In this document: piece by piece, positions 28,338-37,420 of the stretch | How positions within the stretch are numbered: position 1 is the first letter of the stretch | How the letters are laid out: each line of letters starts with the position of its first letter | DNA from: Tamlana crocina | GTDB taxonomy: Bacteria > Bacteroidota > Bacteroidia > Flavobacteriales > Flavobacteriaceae | DNA: 64,000 bases | Assembly (NCBI GenBank): GCA_040429635.1 | Contig: CP158972.1 | Location: forward strand, 2,676,001-2,740,000 | Direction: 5' to 3' | Position numbers and translations under genes: made by a program | The notes under the pieces: model-generated | Seen by the model: only the letters and a program-made list of their open reading frames with translations | What the model was told of the DNA's origin: nothing | Database searches by the model: none

Positions 28338-31058
28338 TTAATTTAGTTTCGTTTGAAATTTATGGGTACCTGCACCTACGTTTTTTAGTTTTTGGGTTTC
28401 GTTTTTAGAAGTATATGGAAGGTGAATTTCAGCTGATGTGTTAGGAGGAATTATTACCTCTAAATTAAACAGATTGTCCTTTACTTCCCAAGAAGATGAT
28501 GCTTTGCCGTAAGGTGTATTTACGCTGGCCGATGTCGATGTTAAGAAATTTACATTGGGCACAGGTGCAATTTTTATTTTTTTATAACCCGGTGCTAAAG
28601 GTGCAATACCTGCAATACGTTCGTACATCCATTGTCCAATAGCCCCGTAGGCGTAATGGTTTAAACTATTCATTGGTTGTTTATTATAGCCTCCTTCTAT
28701 ACTATAACTGTTCCAGCGTTCCCACATGGTGGTAGCGCCTTGATTTATGGAGTAAAACCAAGATGGATAGGTTTCCTTAAACAGAATTTCATACATCAAA
28801 TCAATTTCTCCCATATCATCCAACACCTTAGGCAAAATGGGCGTTCCTAAAAATCCAGTTCCTAAATGATTGTCTGCTTTTTTAATTTCTTCTAATAAAT
28901 GCTGTTGCGCTTTTACTTTGGTTGCTGGTTGAAGCAAATCAAAATATATGGCTAATAAATAGCTAGTTTGGGTTTGTTTTTCATTTATAAATTTTCCGTT
29001 AGTATCAAAAAACTTGTTTTCAAAAGCTAGAGCGATTTCTTTATATAAGTCCTTGTATTTTTTTTCGTCTTTAGTTTTACCAAGAACTCCCGCCATTTTC
29101 GAAACCAAGTGCGCCGAATGGGCAAAATACGCTGTATTTACAAATAATCTTGGTGTATCGCCTTTATTACCTTCTTTTCCAGATTTTGATGGGTAAGGCT
29201 GTAACCAATCTGTATAGGAGTAAATATTGGGAATAAAATCTTTTGATTTAGATTGATAGTAACCAACCCATTTTTTTCCCATATCATAATTCTCTTCCAA
29301 AACTGATGTATCCCCTGTGATATTGTAAATATCCCAAGGAATAATAACACAGGCATCGCCCCACCCAGAACTGGCACTATTTCTTTGCAATATATCAGGG
29401 ATAACAAATGGTACTAAACCATTATCGTGTTCAGATTGGGTTTCGCGCATACTTTGCAACCATGCTGTCCAAAACGCATGCCCTTTAAAATTAAACATGG
29501 CTGTTGGCGAAATCACTTGCGCATCACCAGTCCAACCCAAACGCTCATCACGTTGCGGGCAATCGGTTGGTATATCTAAAAGGTTGTCTCTTAAACCCCA
29601 AGTGATGTTTTTTTGCAGTTGATTTAATTTATCATGTGATGATGTAAACGTTCCATTTTTTTCAAAATTAGAATGTTGCACCAATCCTTTTACCCAAGTT
29701 GAATTTGGAGTTGCCGAGGTATCAAATCCTGACAATTCTAAATATTGAAATCCGTGAAAGGTGAATTTTGGCGTGTACTCGATAAGACCATCTTTTGATG
29801 CGATATAATAATCTGTTGATTTTGCTGAGCGGTAATTTGTTGTATAAAACGTACCATCAGACAATAACATTTCTGAAAAGCGAATCTTTAAAGTATCGCC
29901 TTTTTTCATTGGCACTGTTACTTTTGGCACACCAACCATATTCTGTTTCAAATTGAAAATTACAGAAGATGTTGTGGACGATACAATTTCTGCATCCTCA
30001 ATAACTGTCATTGTTTTTACAGTTTCATGACGTTTTGGTTCTAAGGTTACAGTATCAGCTATGGGTTCTATTTCTGTATTTTTCCAAGAGGCATCATCAA
30101 ACGTATTCATTGTCCAATTGGGCATTTCCAAATTGGCATCATATACTTCTCCATCGAACAGACCTGCTAATCGTATTGGCCCATTTGTTGTGCCTTTCCA
30201 AGTTTCATCCGAAATAATGGTTTTCTTTGAACCATCTTTTAAAGTGATTTCTAACTGGCATAACACTTTTGGAGATGCTAAAAAGTCATAAATAGCTGTT
30301 CCTCTGGTAATTCTTCCTGAATGCCAACCAGATGCCAATTCTACAGCAATTGCGTTTTTTCCTGAAGATAACATATCGGTTACATCATAGGTTAGTGTTT
30401 CAAAACGTTTGTTATAGGGTGTCCAGCCCGGTGTTAACACATCATCACTAACATCTTTTCCGTTCAAATGCACATCAAAAACGCCTTTCGAGGTAATGTA
30501 TAATCTTGCTGATGCTATATCTGATGGCAAATCGAACCCTTTTCGCAAATATTGAGGCCTGTGCATTAAAAAATCATGTACCCCTTTTATGCTATCTTTT
30601 GCAGTATCCAAACCAGCCCATTTTGCTTTCCAGTCAGAGTTATTTAACAATCCTAATTCAAAGGAATTAATTTCACTCCATGCTGATGGGATACCATCTT
30701 GATTCCAAAATCTAACCTGCCAATACACTTTTTGACGGGATTTTAAATCGACTCCCTCGTATTTTACAAAGCTGGACTGTGAACTTTCTTGTTTTTTAGA
30801 ATCCCACAAATCAGGATTATTTGGCAATAATTCTTCACTGGAAGCTACTATAATTTGATATGCAGATTGCGACTTGATATCATTAGCAACAGGAAGTTGC
30901 CACGAAAAGGATGGTTTGGCAGTGTAAAAACCCAAAGGATTTTTGAAGCCCTCAGAAAGTGTTAAAGAAACTGGAGCCCCTACCGTTTGTTCATCGCATG
31001 AGTACAGAAAAAAACTTAAAACAAAATAAGCTGCAAAAAGTAATTTAAACTTTTTCAT
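28338..31058 (-). CDS. GH78 alpha-L-rhamnosidase, copy B of tandem pair
   Basis: This 906-residue lipoprotein (LYSC, Cys21) has the same domain order as its downstream neighbour: SEGFKNPLGFYTAKPSFSW, rhamnosidase_N, barrel with DCPQRDERLGWTGDAQ, INQGATTMWERWNSY, and C-terminal SVNTPYGKASSSW. Its motif keeps the usual Gly-Asp after the Trp (GWTGDAQ), where copy A has Ala (GWTADAQ). It heads the leftward run: an AACAGGACA-type element lies about 105 bases upstream, inside the degraded tail of the beta-helix pseudogene. It is probably the first gene of a transcript running through GH78-A and GH43. Confidence 0.94.
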   Translation of the reverse strand: MKKFKLLFAAYFVLSFFLYSCDEQTVGAPVSLTLSEGFKNPLGFYTAKPSFSWQLPVANDIKSQSAYQIIVASSEELLPNNPDLWDSKKQESSQSSFVKYEGVDLKSRQKVYWQVRFWNQDGIPSAWSEINSFELGLLNNSDWKAKWAGLDTAKDSIKGVHDFLMHRPQYLRKGFDLPSDIASARLYITSKGVFDVHLNGKDVSDDVLTPGWTPYNKRFETLTYDVTDMLSSGKNAIAVELASGWHSGRITRGTAIYDFLASPKVLCQLEITLKDGSKKTIISDETWKGTTNGPIRLAGLFDGEVYDANLEMPNWTMNTFDDASWKNTEIEPIADTVTLEPKRHETVKTMTVIEDAEIVSSTTSSVIFNLKQNMVGVPKVTVPMKKGDTLKIRFSEMLLSDGTFYTTNYRSAKSTDYYIASKDGLIEYTPKFTFHGFQYLELSGFDTSATPNSTWVKGLVQHSNFEKNGTFTSSHDKLNQLQKNITWGLRDNLLDIPTDCPQRDERLGWTGDAQVISPTAMFNFKGHAFWTAWLQSMRETQSEHDNGLVPFVIPDILQRNSASSGWGDACVIIPWDIYNITGDTSVLEENYDMGKKWVGYYQSKSKDFIPNIYSYTDWLQPYPSKSGKEGNKGDTPRLFVNTAYFAHSAHLVSKMAGVLGKTKDEKKYKDLYKEIALAFENKFFDTNGKFINEKQTQTSYLLAIYFDLLQPATKVKAQQHLLEEIKKADNHLGTGFLGTPILPKVLDDMGEIDLMYEILFKETYPSWFYSINQGATTMWERWNSYSIEGGYNKQPMNSLNHYAYGAIGQWMYERIAGIAPLAPGYKKIKIAPVPNVNFLTSTSASVNTPYGKASSSWEVKDNLFNLEVIIPPNTSAEIHLPYTSKNETQKLKNVGAGTHKFQTKLN

Positions 31059-31162
31059 AATAAATTAAATAGTATACAAAAACGCTTTAAAGCCGTGTTT
31101 ATGGGTTAAATGAAATATTAAACAATTTAAAAGGGCAATGTGCATTATTTTTACCACAACTC

Positions 31163-31176
31163 TGTCCTGTTCTATC
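31163..31176 (-). promoter_or_regulatory. AACAGGACA-type upstream element (GH78-B)
   Basis: The minus strand reads GATAGAACAGGACA. It shares the core AACAGGACA with elements before SusC, the third GH78 and the T9SS protein at 35454, and lies about 105 bases before the GH78-B start. It falls inside the 3' end of the degraded beta-helix gene, so the sequence here is probably regulatory, not coding. Confidence 0.55.
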
Positions 31177-31179
31177 TTT

Positions 31180-31919
31180 AAAATTGTTTTTGTTAAGACA
31201 CGGTAATGGTGCACACAACCTCTGTAACCGAAATTAGCCGTAGTTCTTTGGTACAAATCTACATATTGCCCTACGACTAAATTCGCCGTACTTGCCACCT
31301 GAATTTCAAAATCACCTTTCTTTATTTCTAAAGTAACTTGAGTAATATCGCTGGACTCCGTATTAGAAAGTATGAACATAAACCGGTAATGGGCAGCACC
31401 ACTACCGAACTTATTTTCGTTGAATTTGTCGGCATATATCTCAATTCCTCCAGTTCCCTTTCCAGCTCCTTTTAAAACAATATTGCTCCCACTAATCGTA
31501 ATAGGTTTTGTTTTTGTGGTTTCACCGGAAACGATACACCTGCCTGCCGGAAAAAAAGCAACGGTTGGTTGATTACTAGCCTCAGCGGCATCAATAGCCG
31601 CCTGAATTCCTGCATCGTCATAACCAGTATCATCTGGAATTGCTCCATAATCGGTTACGCTTATCGTATTCCAATTAGAGACATCCGGTAATTCTTTTTC
31701 TGAAAAATGGTATCCTGTATAAGAGAAATCATTTAAGATTGCTTCGGATAGATTCCCAGTTAACTTTTTCTCTGCAAAGTCAATCCATGAAGGGCTTCTG
31801 TGTTTTGAGCACTAACATAAACATCTAGTAAAATAAAAACGCCTAAGCAATTTTTCAAAAAAGAAACCTTTATTAGTATAAATTTAATTCCACTATTAGT
31901 ATATCGTACAAATAACATC
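31180..31919 (-). pseudogene. Broken parallel beta-helix (pectate-lyase-like) exported enzyme
   Basis: From an ATG at 31919 a signal peptide (FLKNCLGVFILLDVYVSAQ) runs into the wrong frame near 31800. The following frame is clearly coding: RSPSWIDFAEKKLTGN, TISVTDYGAIPDDTGYDDAG, IQAAIDAAEASNQPTVAFFP, AGRCIVSGETTKTKPITISG and SNIVLKGAGKGTGGIEIYAD, the classic opening of a right-handed beta-helix lyase or hydrolase. It then degenerates after VVGQYVDLYQRTTANFGY, near 31200. Such proteins are usually well over 400 residues, so at least half is missing. One frameshift plus a 3' truncation make it a pseudogene. The original substrate is unknown, but the position suggests a PUL lyase. Confidence 0.8.
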
Positions 31920-31926
31920 TATTTAA

Positions 31927-32640
31927 TTATTTCGTAGTAAAACTCCAAACCTGTCCAATGGTAACGCCTCCGTTACCATCTTTAGCTACTATCTTGAAAT
32001 AATAGGTAGATGCCGCGGTTAGCCCTGTAGCTTCATAAGTAGTTCCTGATTGATCTTCTGATACTTTTGTTGTTAAATCGCTGTTAGTATCTAAATACAC
32101 ATCATAGCTTAGGGTATCTCCATCTACATCACTGGCTGTCCAACTTAATATGGAACTCGTACCATCTATTTCTGAATTTAATGCAGGAGACACTAATTCT
32201 GGAGCAAAGGGCAAATGGTTGGAAACTCCGTCTCCTTCGGTTAAAAATTGATTGGCAGAAGAATAAGCACTCTCATCCCCTTTAGTATCTTTCGCTTTGA
32301 GCCTCCAATAATAAGACTTCCCTTTTTCTAGAGTGAGCACTCGTGAAGTCGATGAACTGGAAACATCGTGTGCCAGTGTTGAAAAATCGCTCTTTTCAGA
32401 TACCTCTACCTGATAGCTTACCGCATCGCCCTCTTTATCTGTTGATGTATCCCATTCGAAGACCACGTTGTTGTCGATGCACAACGTGTTGCTCAATGGG
32501 TAAACCTGCACTGGTACAGTGGGCGCTGTGTTTTCGGTCTCGTTACCTGAACCCGAATTATCATCGTTACCGCCGCTGCTGCAGGATAAAATAATACTGG
32601 TAAACAAAATCGCGGTTAAATATAAATATGACTTTTTCAT
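31927..32640 (-). CDS. Lipoprotein with two fibronectin type III-like domains
   Basis: This 237-residue lipoprotein (IILSC) has a Ser/Gly/Asn-rich linker, then two FN3-like repeats: VVFEWDTSTDKEGDAVSYQV with KSYYWRLKAKDTKGDESAYS, and SILSWTASDVDGDTLSYDVY with STYYFKIVAKDGNGG. No catalytic domain is seen. It may be surface exposed and bind the polysaccharide or serve as an adaptor. It lies 92 bases after the T9SS propeller gene and just before the beta-helix pseudogene, and could once have worked with either. Function is not assignable beyond domain type. Confidence 0.75.
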   Translation of the reverse strand: MKKSYLYLTAILFTSIILSCSSGGNDDNSGSGNETENTAPTVPVQVYPLSNTLCIDNNVVFEWDTSTDKEGDAVSYQVEVSEKSDFSTLAHDVSSSSTSRVLTLEKGKSYYWRLKAKDTKGDESAYSSANQFLTEGDGVSNHLPFAPELVSPALNSEIDGTSSILSWTASDVDGDTLSYDVYLDTNSDLTTKVSEDQSGTTYEATGLTAASTYYFKIVAKDGNGGVTIGQVWSFTTK

Positions 32641-32732
32641 CTGTTTATTTTATTTGTTTTTAATTGGTCAGATGCAATTTGCCATTAAACATTTCGGTTG
32701 GTATCAACTTAATTGTTATGGCTCATTTCATG

Positions 32733-34934
32733 CTATTTTTTAATTAGTTTAATAAATTTTGGCTTTTTTGAGTTTATTTTTACGAAGTATATGCCGTTGG
32801 GTTTGTTAGCTATATCCAATCTCACTTTTCCAGCGTTCACCTTAATCGTGCTTGCACTTATCATCTGAGAATGAATATTATATACCGCTAAATCTACTTG
32901 ATCTATGCCACTAGGTATATTTAGTTCAAATATACCGCTGGACGGGTTTGGATAGGCCTTAACACTATCAAACAGATTTATCGTTTTTGACATTTCTCCT
33001 TGGCAAGCTTCATTACTCTTTATTTGAATTAGATCACCATCCCGAACATCTACGGAAAAGGTAGTTTGATTGGTTTGTAAAACAGCTTCTCCATTCTTAA
33101 TAACTGTGTAGGGAGCCGTTCCGGAAGCTACATTTATTTCTGCCGATTGTTTGCTCTTTACACTTATTTTTGCACTGAGTGACTCGGCTTCGACTATTTC
33201 TACTTGGTAACAGTGCTGAAAATTTTTCCCAACAACATCAATACACAAACTATAAATACCTGGAGCTAAACTTTCTATGGTTTTGCTTTTTGTAAATTCA
33301 TAATCCACACCATCAATTGTGGCTACATATTCATGGGACGCCGCACCATTTATAACCAATTTTCCATTGTCCATCCCCGTGCAAGTTTCTCCAATAGCTT
33401 CAATGGTAAAATTATTAGGTAATGTTGGGTCTGTGGGCTCAATATCTAAATCAATAATTTGCAAGTATAGAGGTTGGGCATTGCCCGTTTTGTTTTCCAT
33501 TAAATAATAGTAAACCTTACCATCATCAATATGTACCACGCCATGGTCAAATGTTTTGCCCGATGTTGCTTCGTATATTCTTGTAAAGTTATTAGTGCCT
33601 CCTTCGGTTTTTTCCACAAAAACCCTTCCATTCTGCAGGCCTATCATATATACATCATTACCAGATGTGTACAACGCTGAACCTCCAGAAAAATCTTCTG
33701 AGGTAATAAAATCTCCCTCTCCTGACGGTTGATACGTGTGCAAATACTTCGTTACATTGTTTTCATTGTCTTTCACTCGGCTTATAAAATGTACATCTCC
33801 ATTGGCGGTTACAGTCCAATCAAAATCACCTACTATATGCACTTTGCTTGTTTGCGTTGTTGCCACATAATCTCCGGGTTCCATAACTTTTATAAAATCC
33901 GCATCATTTAGAGGTAGTGCAAAAGACTCTCCTTTATAATTTTTCCAACCAGTTGCACCACTTGGATCATCTGAGTAGGCATAATAAATTCCGTTTTGAT
34001 ATTGATATTTATCATCATTATTGGATAATCTACGTTGAAAACCTATACGTATTTTTCCATTTACATATTTAATATCACCATATAACCCCCAGTTGTATGT
34101 TATACCTGGTTGACTTTTAGCATTTAATCTATTAAAATCGATAAAATCCCCCCAAGTTCCAGACGTTGCATCATACTTGCTAAATTTATACATGCCATTG
34201 TTATTTCCGCCTTCTCGCATAAAAAACAGAAGATCTCCTTGGTCATTCAGAAAAAAGCTAGGATAGGTCAATGCTACAAATTCAGATTGCGCCACGCTTC
34301 CTGGTGTTCGCAAATGTTTGTAATCTCCATCCACTCCGTTGTCTTTAACAAATAGGCCCAATGTAAATTCATTATCTGACACGGTTGCAGCATTTGGAAC
34401 CGAATAGGAATATCTAAAATAATCATTGGCTAAACTTCCATTAGATGGCCTAGATGCGCTATAGGCATGCATATCGTATAACATATGGATGGTTCCGTCT
34501 TTAGGGCTTATACCAACGGCGCATGTATTATGTGATTCGCCAATCCAATACTGGTTTTGATACCCGGTGTGCCTATGTGGAAATTCAATAGTAGCAACAA
34601 CACCTGTTACTTTATTGTAGCGTGAAAGCATTAAATGGCGGTCTGCCTTCCCACCCCGATACCAAGTCAAAAACACGTAATTCCCAAAAGACTTTACAGC
34701 ATCGCCATGAGCAGAAATATTGCGACCAAAAAAGTAATCGTAGGGTGCATTGTCTCCAGTATTTGATGCACCACCATTTACCTTGCTTCCATCGAAATGC
34801 AACCCAAAATTGGTAATCTTTATTTCATTCTCGAGAACGACTTGTGCACGAGAACAAAACGCACATAATAAAAAAAGGTATAATTGAAGCGGTTTAAACG
34901 CTCCAATTATACCACTAATGTAGTTCTTTTTCAT
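32733..34934 (-). CDS. T9SS-secreted BNR-4 propeller, ulvan lyase-like candidate
   Basis: This 733-residue secreted protein has a signal peptide ending CSRAQ. A BNR-4 type propeller covers about 30-490 (GNYVFLTWYRGGKADRHLML, WIGESHNTCAVGISPKDG, IHMLYDMHAYS, SFFLNDQGDLLFFMREGG). A middle region with SprB-like or beta-sandwich repeats follows (about 495-640), and a Por-type sorting domain comes last (YPNPSSGIFELNIPSG, PNGIYFVKINSKKPKFIKLI). The His/Tyr/Arg layout recalls PL24/PL25-type propeller lyases and the smaller protein at 15034-16452. T9SS export suits an endo-acting enzyme that meets the polymer first. Lyase activity is inference. Confidence 0.7.
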   Translation of the reverse strand: MKKNYISGIIGAFKPLQLYLFLLCAFCSRAQVVLENEIKITNFGLHFDGSKVNGGASNTGDNAPYDYFFGRNISAHGDAVKSFGNYVFLTWYRGGKADRHLMLSRYNKVTGVVATIEFPHRHTGYQNQYWIGESHNTCAVGISPKDGTIHMLYDMHAYSASRPSNGSLANDYFRYSYSVPNAATVSDNEFTLGLFVKDNGVDGDYKHLRTPGSVAQSEFVALTYPSFFLNDQGDLLFFMREGGNNNGMYKFSKYDATSGTWGDFIDFNRLNAKSQPGITYNWGLYGDIKYVNGKIRIGFQRRLSNNDDKYQYQNGIYYAYSDDPSGATGWKNYKGESFALPLNDADFIKVMEPGDYVATTQTSKVHIVGDFDWTVTANGDVHFISRVKDNENNVTKYLHTYQPSGEGDFITSEDFSGGSALYTSGNDVYMIGLQNGRVFVEKTEGGTNNFTRIYEATSGKTFDHGVVHIDDGKVYYYLMENKTGNAQPLYLQIIDLDIEPTDPTLPNNFTIEAIGETCTGMDNGKLVINGAASHEYVATIDGVDYEFTKSKTIESLAPGIYSLCIDVVGKNFQHCYQVEIVEAESLSAKISVKSKQSAEINVASGTAPYTVIKNGEAVLQTNQTTFSVDVRDGDLIQIKSNEACQGEMSKTINLFDSVKAYPNPSSGIFELNIPSGIDQVDLAVYNIHSQMISASTIKVNAGKVRLDIANKPNGIYFVKINSKKPKFIKLIKK

Positions 34935-35000
34935 TTTTAAGCAGTTTAATGTTTTTAGTTGACTTATAAAAGTAAAGTGATACCATGAAATCTATATACT

Positions 35001-35021
35001 GCTTTGCAGGGGTCAAACCCC
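35001..35021 (-). promoter_or_regulatory. Degenerate upstream element with GGGGT/ACCCC palindrome
   Basis: The minus strand holds GGGGTTTGACCCC followed by TGCAAAGCAG, about 65-85 bases before the T9SS propeller start. The arrangement of a CCC block followed by CAAA(A/G)CAG resembles the better elements before SusC and the gene at 35454, but the GGACA end is missing. It is a weak member or chance. Confidence 0.3.
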
Positions 35022-35043
35022 ATTTTAGTATAATATCGCAGTG

Positions 35044-35358
35044 TCACTCTAAGTAAAATACTTCTTCTAGAGGTATCGATACTGGTGAATTATCTGGATT
35101 TACCTCCATGATATCTGCCATAAAATCCCACCATTTTTTTACTATTTCATTATTAGCCAAATCTTGGGAGCCTCCTTTACCAGATACCTTTTGAAACGCA
35201 AAAAGTGTACTAGTTTCTTCATCTAAGAAAATAGAGTATTCACTCACACCACTTTCTTTAAGCAGTTGCTTTAACTCTGGCCAAATTTGATCATGCCTTT
35301 TTTTATAGGCTTCCTTTTGATCTTTATTCAATTTCATTTTAAATGCTAATCTTTGCAT
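35044..35358 (-). CDS. rhaM: L-rhamnose mutarotase
   Basis: This 104-residue cytoplasmic protein matches RhaM (EC 5.1.3.32), which interconverts alpha and beta anomers of L-rhamnose. It has the MQRLAFKMKL start, the catalytic His22 in KKRHDQIWPELKQLLKESG, and VKKWWDFMADIME near the C-terminus. The length equals that of known RhaM proteins. It stands between two T9SS-secreted proteins and supports rhamnose as a product of the locus together with rhaT. The rhamnose isomerase, kinase and aldolase, or the dehydrogenase route, are not in this window. Confidence 0.95.
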   Translation of the reverse strand: MQRLAFKMKLNKDQKEAYKKRHDQIWPELKQLLKESGVSEYSIFLDEETSTLFAFQKVSGKGGSQDLANNEIVKKWWDFMADIMEVNPDNSPVSIPLEEVFYLE

Positions 35359-35453
35359 GTATGGCAGTTTAATTATTTATTAGTAAAAAAAACATTCCAT
35401 CTTTATTCAAGACAGAATGTTTTAGAAAGAAATAATATTATGTATGAAAGCTG

Positions 35454-36332
35454 TTATTGCTTCACAAACTTTTTAGTGAAAGAACCTTTATCGCTACTCA
35501 GTTTAACTAAATACATTCCACTAGTTAAAGAACTAACATCAATATTTACTGATTCTGAGTTAATATCTCTACTCAAAACTTCCTTACCGAGTAAAGAAAA
35601 CACAGAAAGGTGGTTTACATTGGCAGCAAGCCCTTTAACACTTAATTCATTGTTAACTGGGTTAGAAACAAAAATTGAACTTGTATCAAAGTCTGTAGTA
35701 CTTAATGTAGAAACAAAGATTAATCGTAGTGCGTTAATTGAAAGTGGAACATTATTAGGATCCGCACCATCCCAAAAAATAACATCCTCTCCTGCAGCAG
35801 TTGGGACCAAACCATATCTTAAATTTCCTTGTCCTGGTGGTTTCGCGAACAACGCATTATTTCCAGCACCTGACCAACCTGTCGCTTTTCTTCTTTGAAA
35901 CTGGTCATAACCGTAGTTTACATCACCTGTATCACTTATTGGAAGACCAGGTCTAGCTGTAATTCTAATTTGATCATCTGCTGGGGTTCCCCCATTAAAA
36001 CTTGCTTGATCTACAACCATGGTAAAAGGACCAGCACCAAGACCAGAGAGGTCTGCTGTAATTTCTACATAACCACCTGAAGATGGCTCTCTATGCTCTT
36101 GTATAGTCCAAAGTTGTGTTGCATCAGCTGGTGAGGATGTTATTTCGGCAGCCCACTCTAACTGGCCTGTACCTCCATTAATGGTCATGTAAAGTTCTGG
36201 AGTCAACCCACAAGTAGCAATCTTATAAACACCAGCTTCTTGATATAGCTCAGGACATGGTTGAGCTTGTACTTGAAGTGCAAACATAAAAAATAGTAAG
36301 AATACACTAATTTTTAAAGTAATTTTTTTCAT
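35454..36332 (-). CDS. T9SS-secreted protein of unknown function
   Basis: This 292-residue protein has a signal peptide ending LQVQAQ, an about 190-residue beta-rich domain with CPELYQEAGVYKIATCG, LTPELYMTINGGTGQLEW, DATQLWTIQEHREPSSGGY and VIFWDGADPNNVPLS, then a Por sorting domain (SNPVNNELSVKGL to SFTKKFVKQ). The QLWTIQEH and Gly/Trp pattern loosely recalls ricin-like or other beta-trefoil binding modules, but this is not secure. It is preceded at about 92 bases by a good AACAGGACA element, so it appears to be a regulated first gene. A surface glycan-binding role is plausible. I do not recognise the family. Confidence 0.75.
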   Translation of the reverse strand: MKKITLKISVFLLFFMFALQVQAQPCPELYQEAGVYKIATCGLTPELYMTINGGTGQLEWAAEITSSPADATQLWTIQEHREPSSGGYVEITADLSGLGAGPFTMVVDQASFNGGTPADDQIRITARPGLPISDTGDVNYGYDQFQRRKATGWSGAGNNALFAKPPGQGNLRYGLVPTAAGEDVIFWDGADPNNVPLSINALRLIFVSTLSTTDFDTSSIFVSNPVNNELSVKGLAANVNHLSVFSLLGKEVLSRDINSESVNIDVSSLTSGMYLVKLSSDKGSFTKKFVKQ

Positions 36333-36423
36333 AAATAAAATAGTTTTAATTAGTTAATAATTATTTAATCTAAACTGTTATCAAGTTAGATTTCATAAAC
36401 TTAATTCATTACAAAAATGTTTC

Positions 36424-36441
36424 TGTCCTGTTTTGTCGGGG
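36424..36441 (-). promoter_or_regulatory. AACAGGACA-type upstream element (T9SS protein)
   Basis: The minus strand reads CCCCGACAAAACAGGACA about 92 bases before the start at 36332. It is one of the two most similar members; the SusC element has CCCTACAAAACAGGACA. An inverted copy of the outer part (GTTTAACC at 36487-36494 against GGGGTAAAC at 36438-36446) lies about 40 bases further upstream, like the arrangement at SusC. Confidence 0.6.
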
Positions 36442-36548
36442 TAAACATTGAATCTATTACCGCCAGTTATTTCAATATAAAATTTAGTTTAACCATCATC
36501 TCGATTACATTCTAAGCTTAGAATCGCTAGCAAACCTCTCTTCAAACT

Positions 36549-37394
36549 TTAAGGGTTATTAGCTATGTACTTTTCCATAATAGCTTTTACCTGTTCTACT
36601 GAGCCTTGCTTTAAACCTCCATTTGTAGCTCCGGTCATCCAGTAAAGTACCATTCCTGCATCTGAGCAATCCCATTTTCCTTTTTGAAATTTTACCACAT
36701 CATCAATCTCTGCCATTTTACCCATTAGCCATACAAATTGCATACGATGGTCTGGGTGTATTTTTGCCCAGTCCCATTCTGCTTCGTCAACCTTTAAATT
36801 AATGTTTTGGTCGGGTATACGCACTTCTTCTACGCCAAAATCCAAAATATCCTGCCAAGTATAAAAATCGCCAGCATCATCATTTGCCGGGTGGTGGGTT
36901 ACAACTTTTATAAATTGATGTTTTTCTTTTGGCGTAGCATCTAGGGCAAAACCAATAATATCGGGCTCGCCCGCTTCAATGATCCAAAGCGGATCGTTTT
37001 CTGAAGAAGCGTTTATGGCTTCGCATAAATCCTTAATCGTTTCATCAAGCTGCCATTTGGCATCAAAAAAAGTTAGGTTTTCAAAACCTCCCCAACGTCT
37101 GGCAGTTCCATCACAGGCCGTTTGCATCATGGCATGTCTTTCGTATTCGGCTGCTTCCGATATTCGATTTACACGCACCAAATCGCAACTATGTGAATAA
37201 TGTACCAGTCTATCTTCTAATCCAGCGGCTCGAAGCAGTGCTATAGAAATAGCTGTACCGCCCAAATCATCTGGATCGGGAGAGTTGCCATCTGCTACTA
37301 TGGCTATGCGTCCTTTAGGTGGTTTAATAATCGCTTGGGCTGTTACCAAAGTAGTTGTTAAGGTAGTAAGTAATAGTAAGGTTAATTTATTCAT
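36549..37394 (-). CDS. Exported nucleoside-hydrolase-fold-like protein, unknown function
   Basis: This 281-residue protein has a signal peptide ending LVTAQA. It has an Asp-rich start GRIAIVADGNSPDPDDLGGT, SHSCDLVRVNR, WIIEAGEPDIIGFALDATP and a C-terminal DCSDAGMVLYWMTGATNGG. The DGNSPDPDD pattern after a beta strand and the later acidic motif recall the Ca-binding aspartates of inosine/uridine nucleoside hydrolases, but this is an exported protein in a PUL, so a glycosidase-like activity on a glycan end is possible. It pairs with the binding-module protein at 37421, 26 bases upstream. I cannot name the reaction. Confidence 0.7.
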   Translation of the reverse strand: MNKLTLLLLTTLTTTLVTAQAIIKPPKGRIAIVADGNSPDPDDLGGTAISIALLRAAGLEDRLVHYSHSCDLVRVNRISEAAEYERHAMMQTACDGTARRWGGFENLTFFDAKWQLDETIKDLCEAINASSENDPLWIIEAGEPDIIGFALDATPKEKHQFIKVVTHHPANDDAGDFYTWQDILDFGVEEVRIPDQNINLKVDEAEWDWAKIHPDHRMQFVWLMGKMAEIDDVVKFQKGKWDCSDAGMVLYWMTGATNGGLKQGSVEQVKAIMEKYIANNP

Positions 37395-37420
37395 TTCTAT
37401 TTTTTTTAATTCTTTTTGTT

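Noticed and set aside
31065-31379. A 104-residue minus-strand frame as a gene of its own
   Set aside because: The same frame continues upstream through a beta-helix domain and lies downstream of a frameshift; its last part runs into the GH78-B upstream region. It is part of a pseudogene.
35353-35898. A 181-residue plus-strand frame
   Set aside because: It lies antisense to the T9SS protein, has no recognisable domain, and reads as a shadow of the coding strand.
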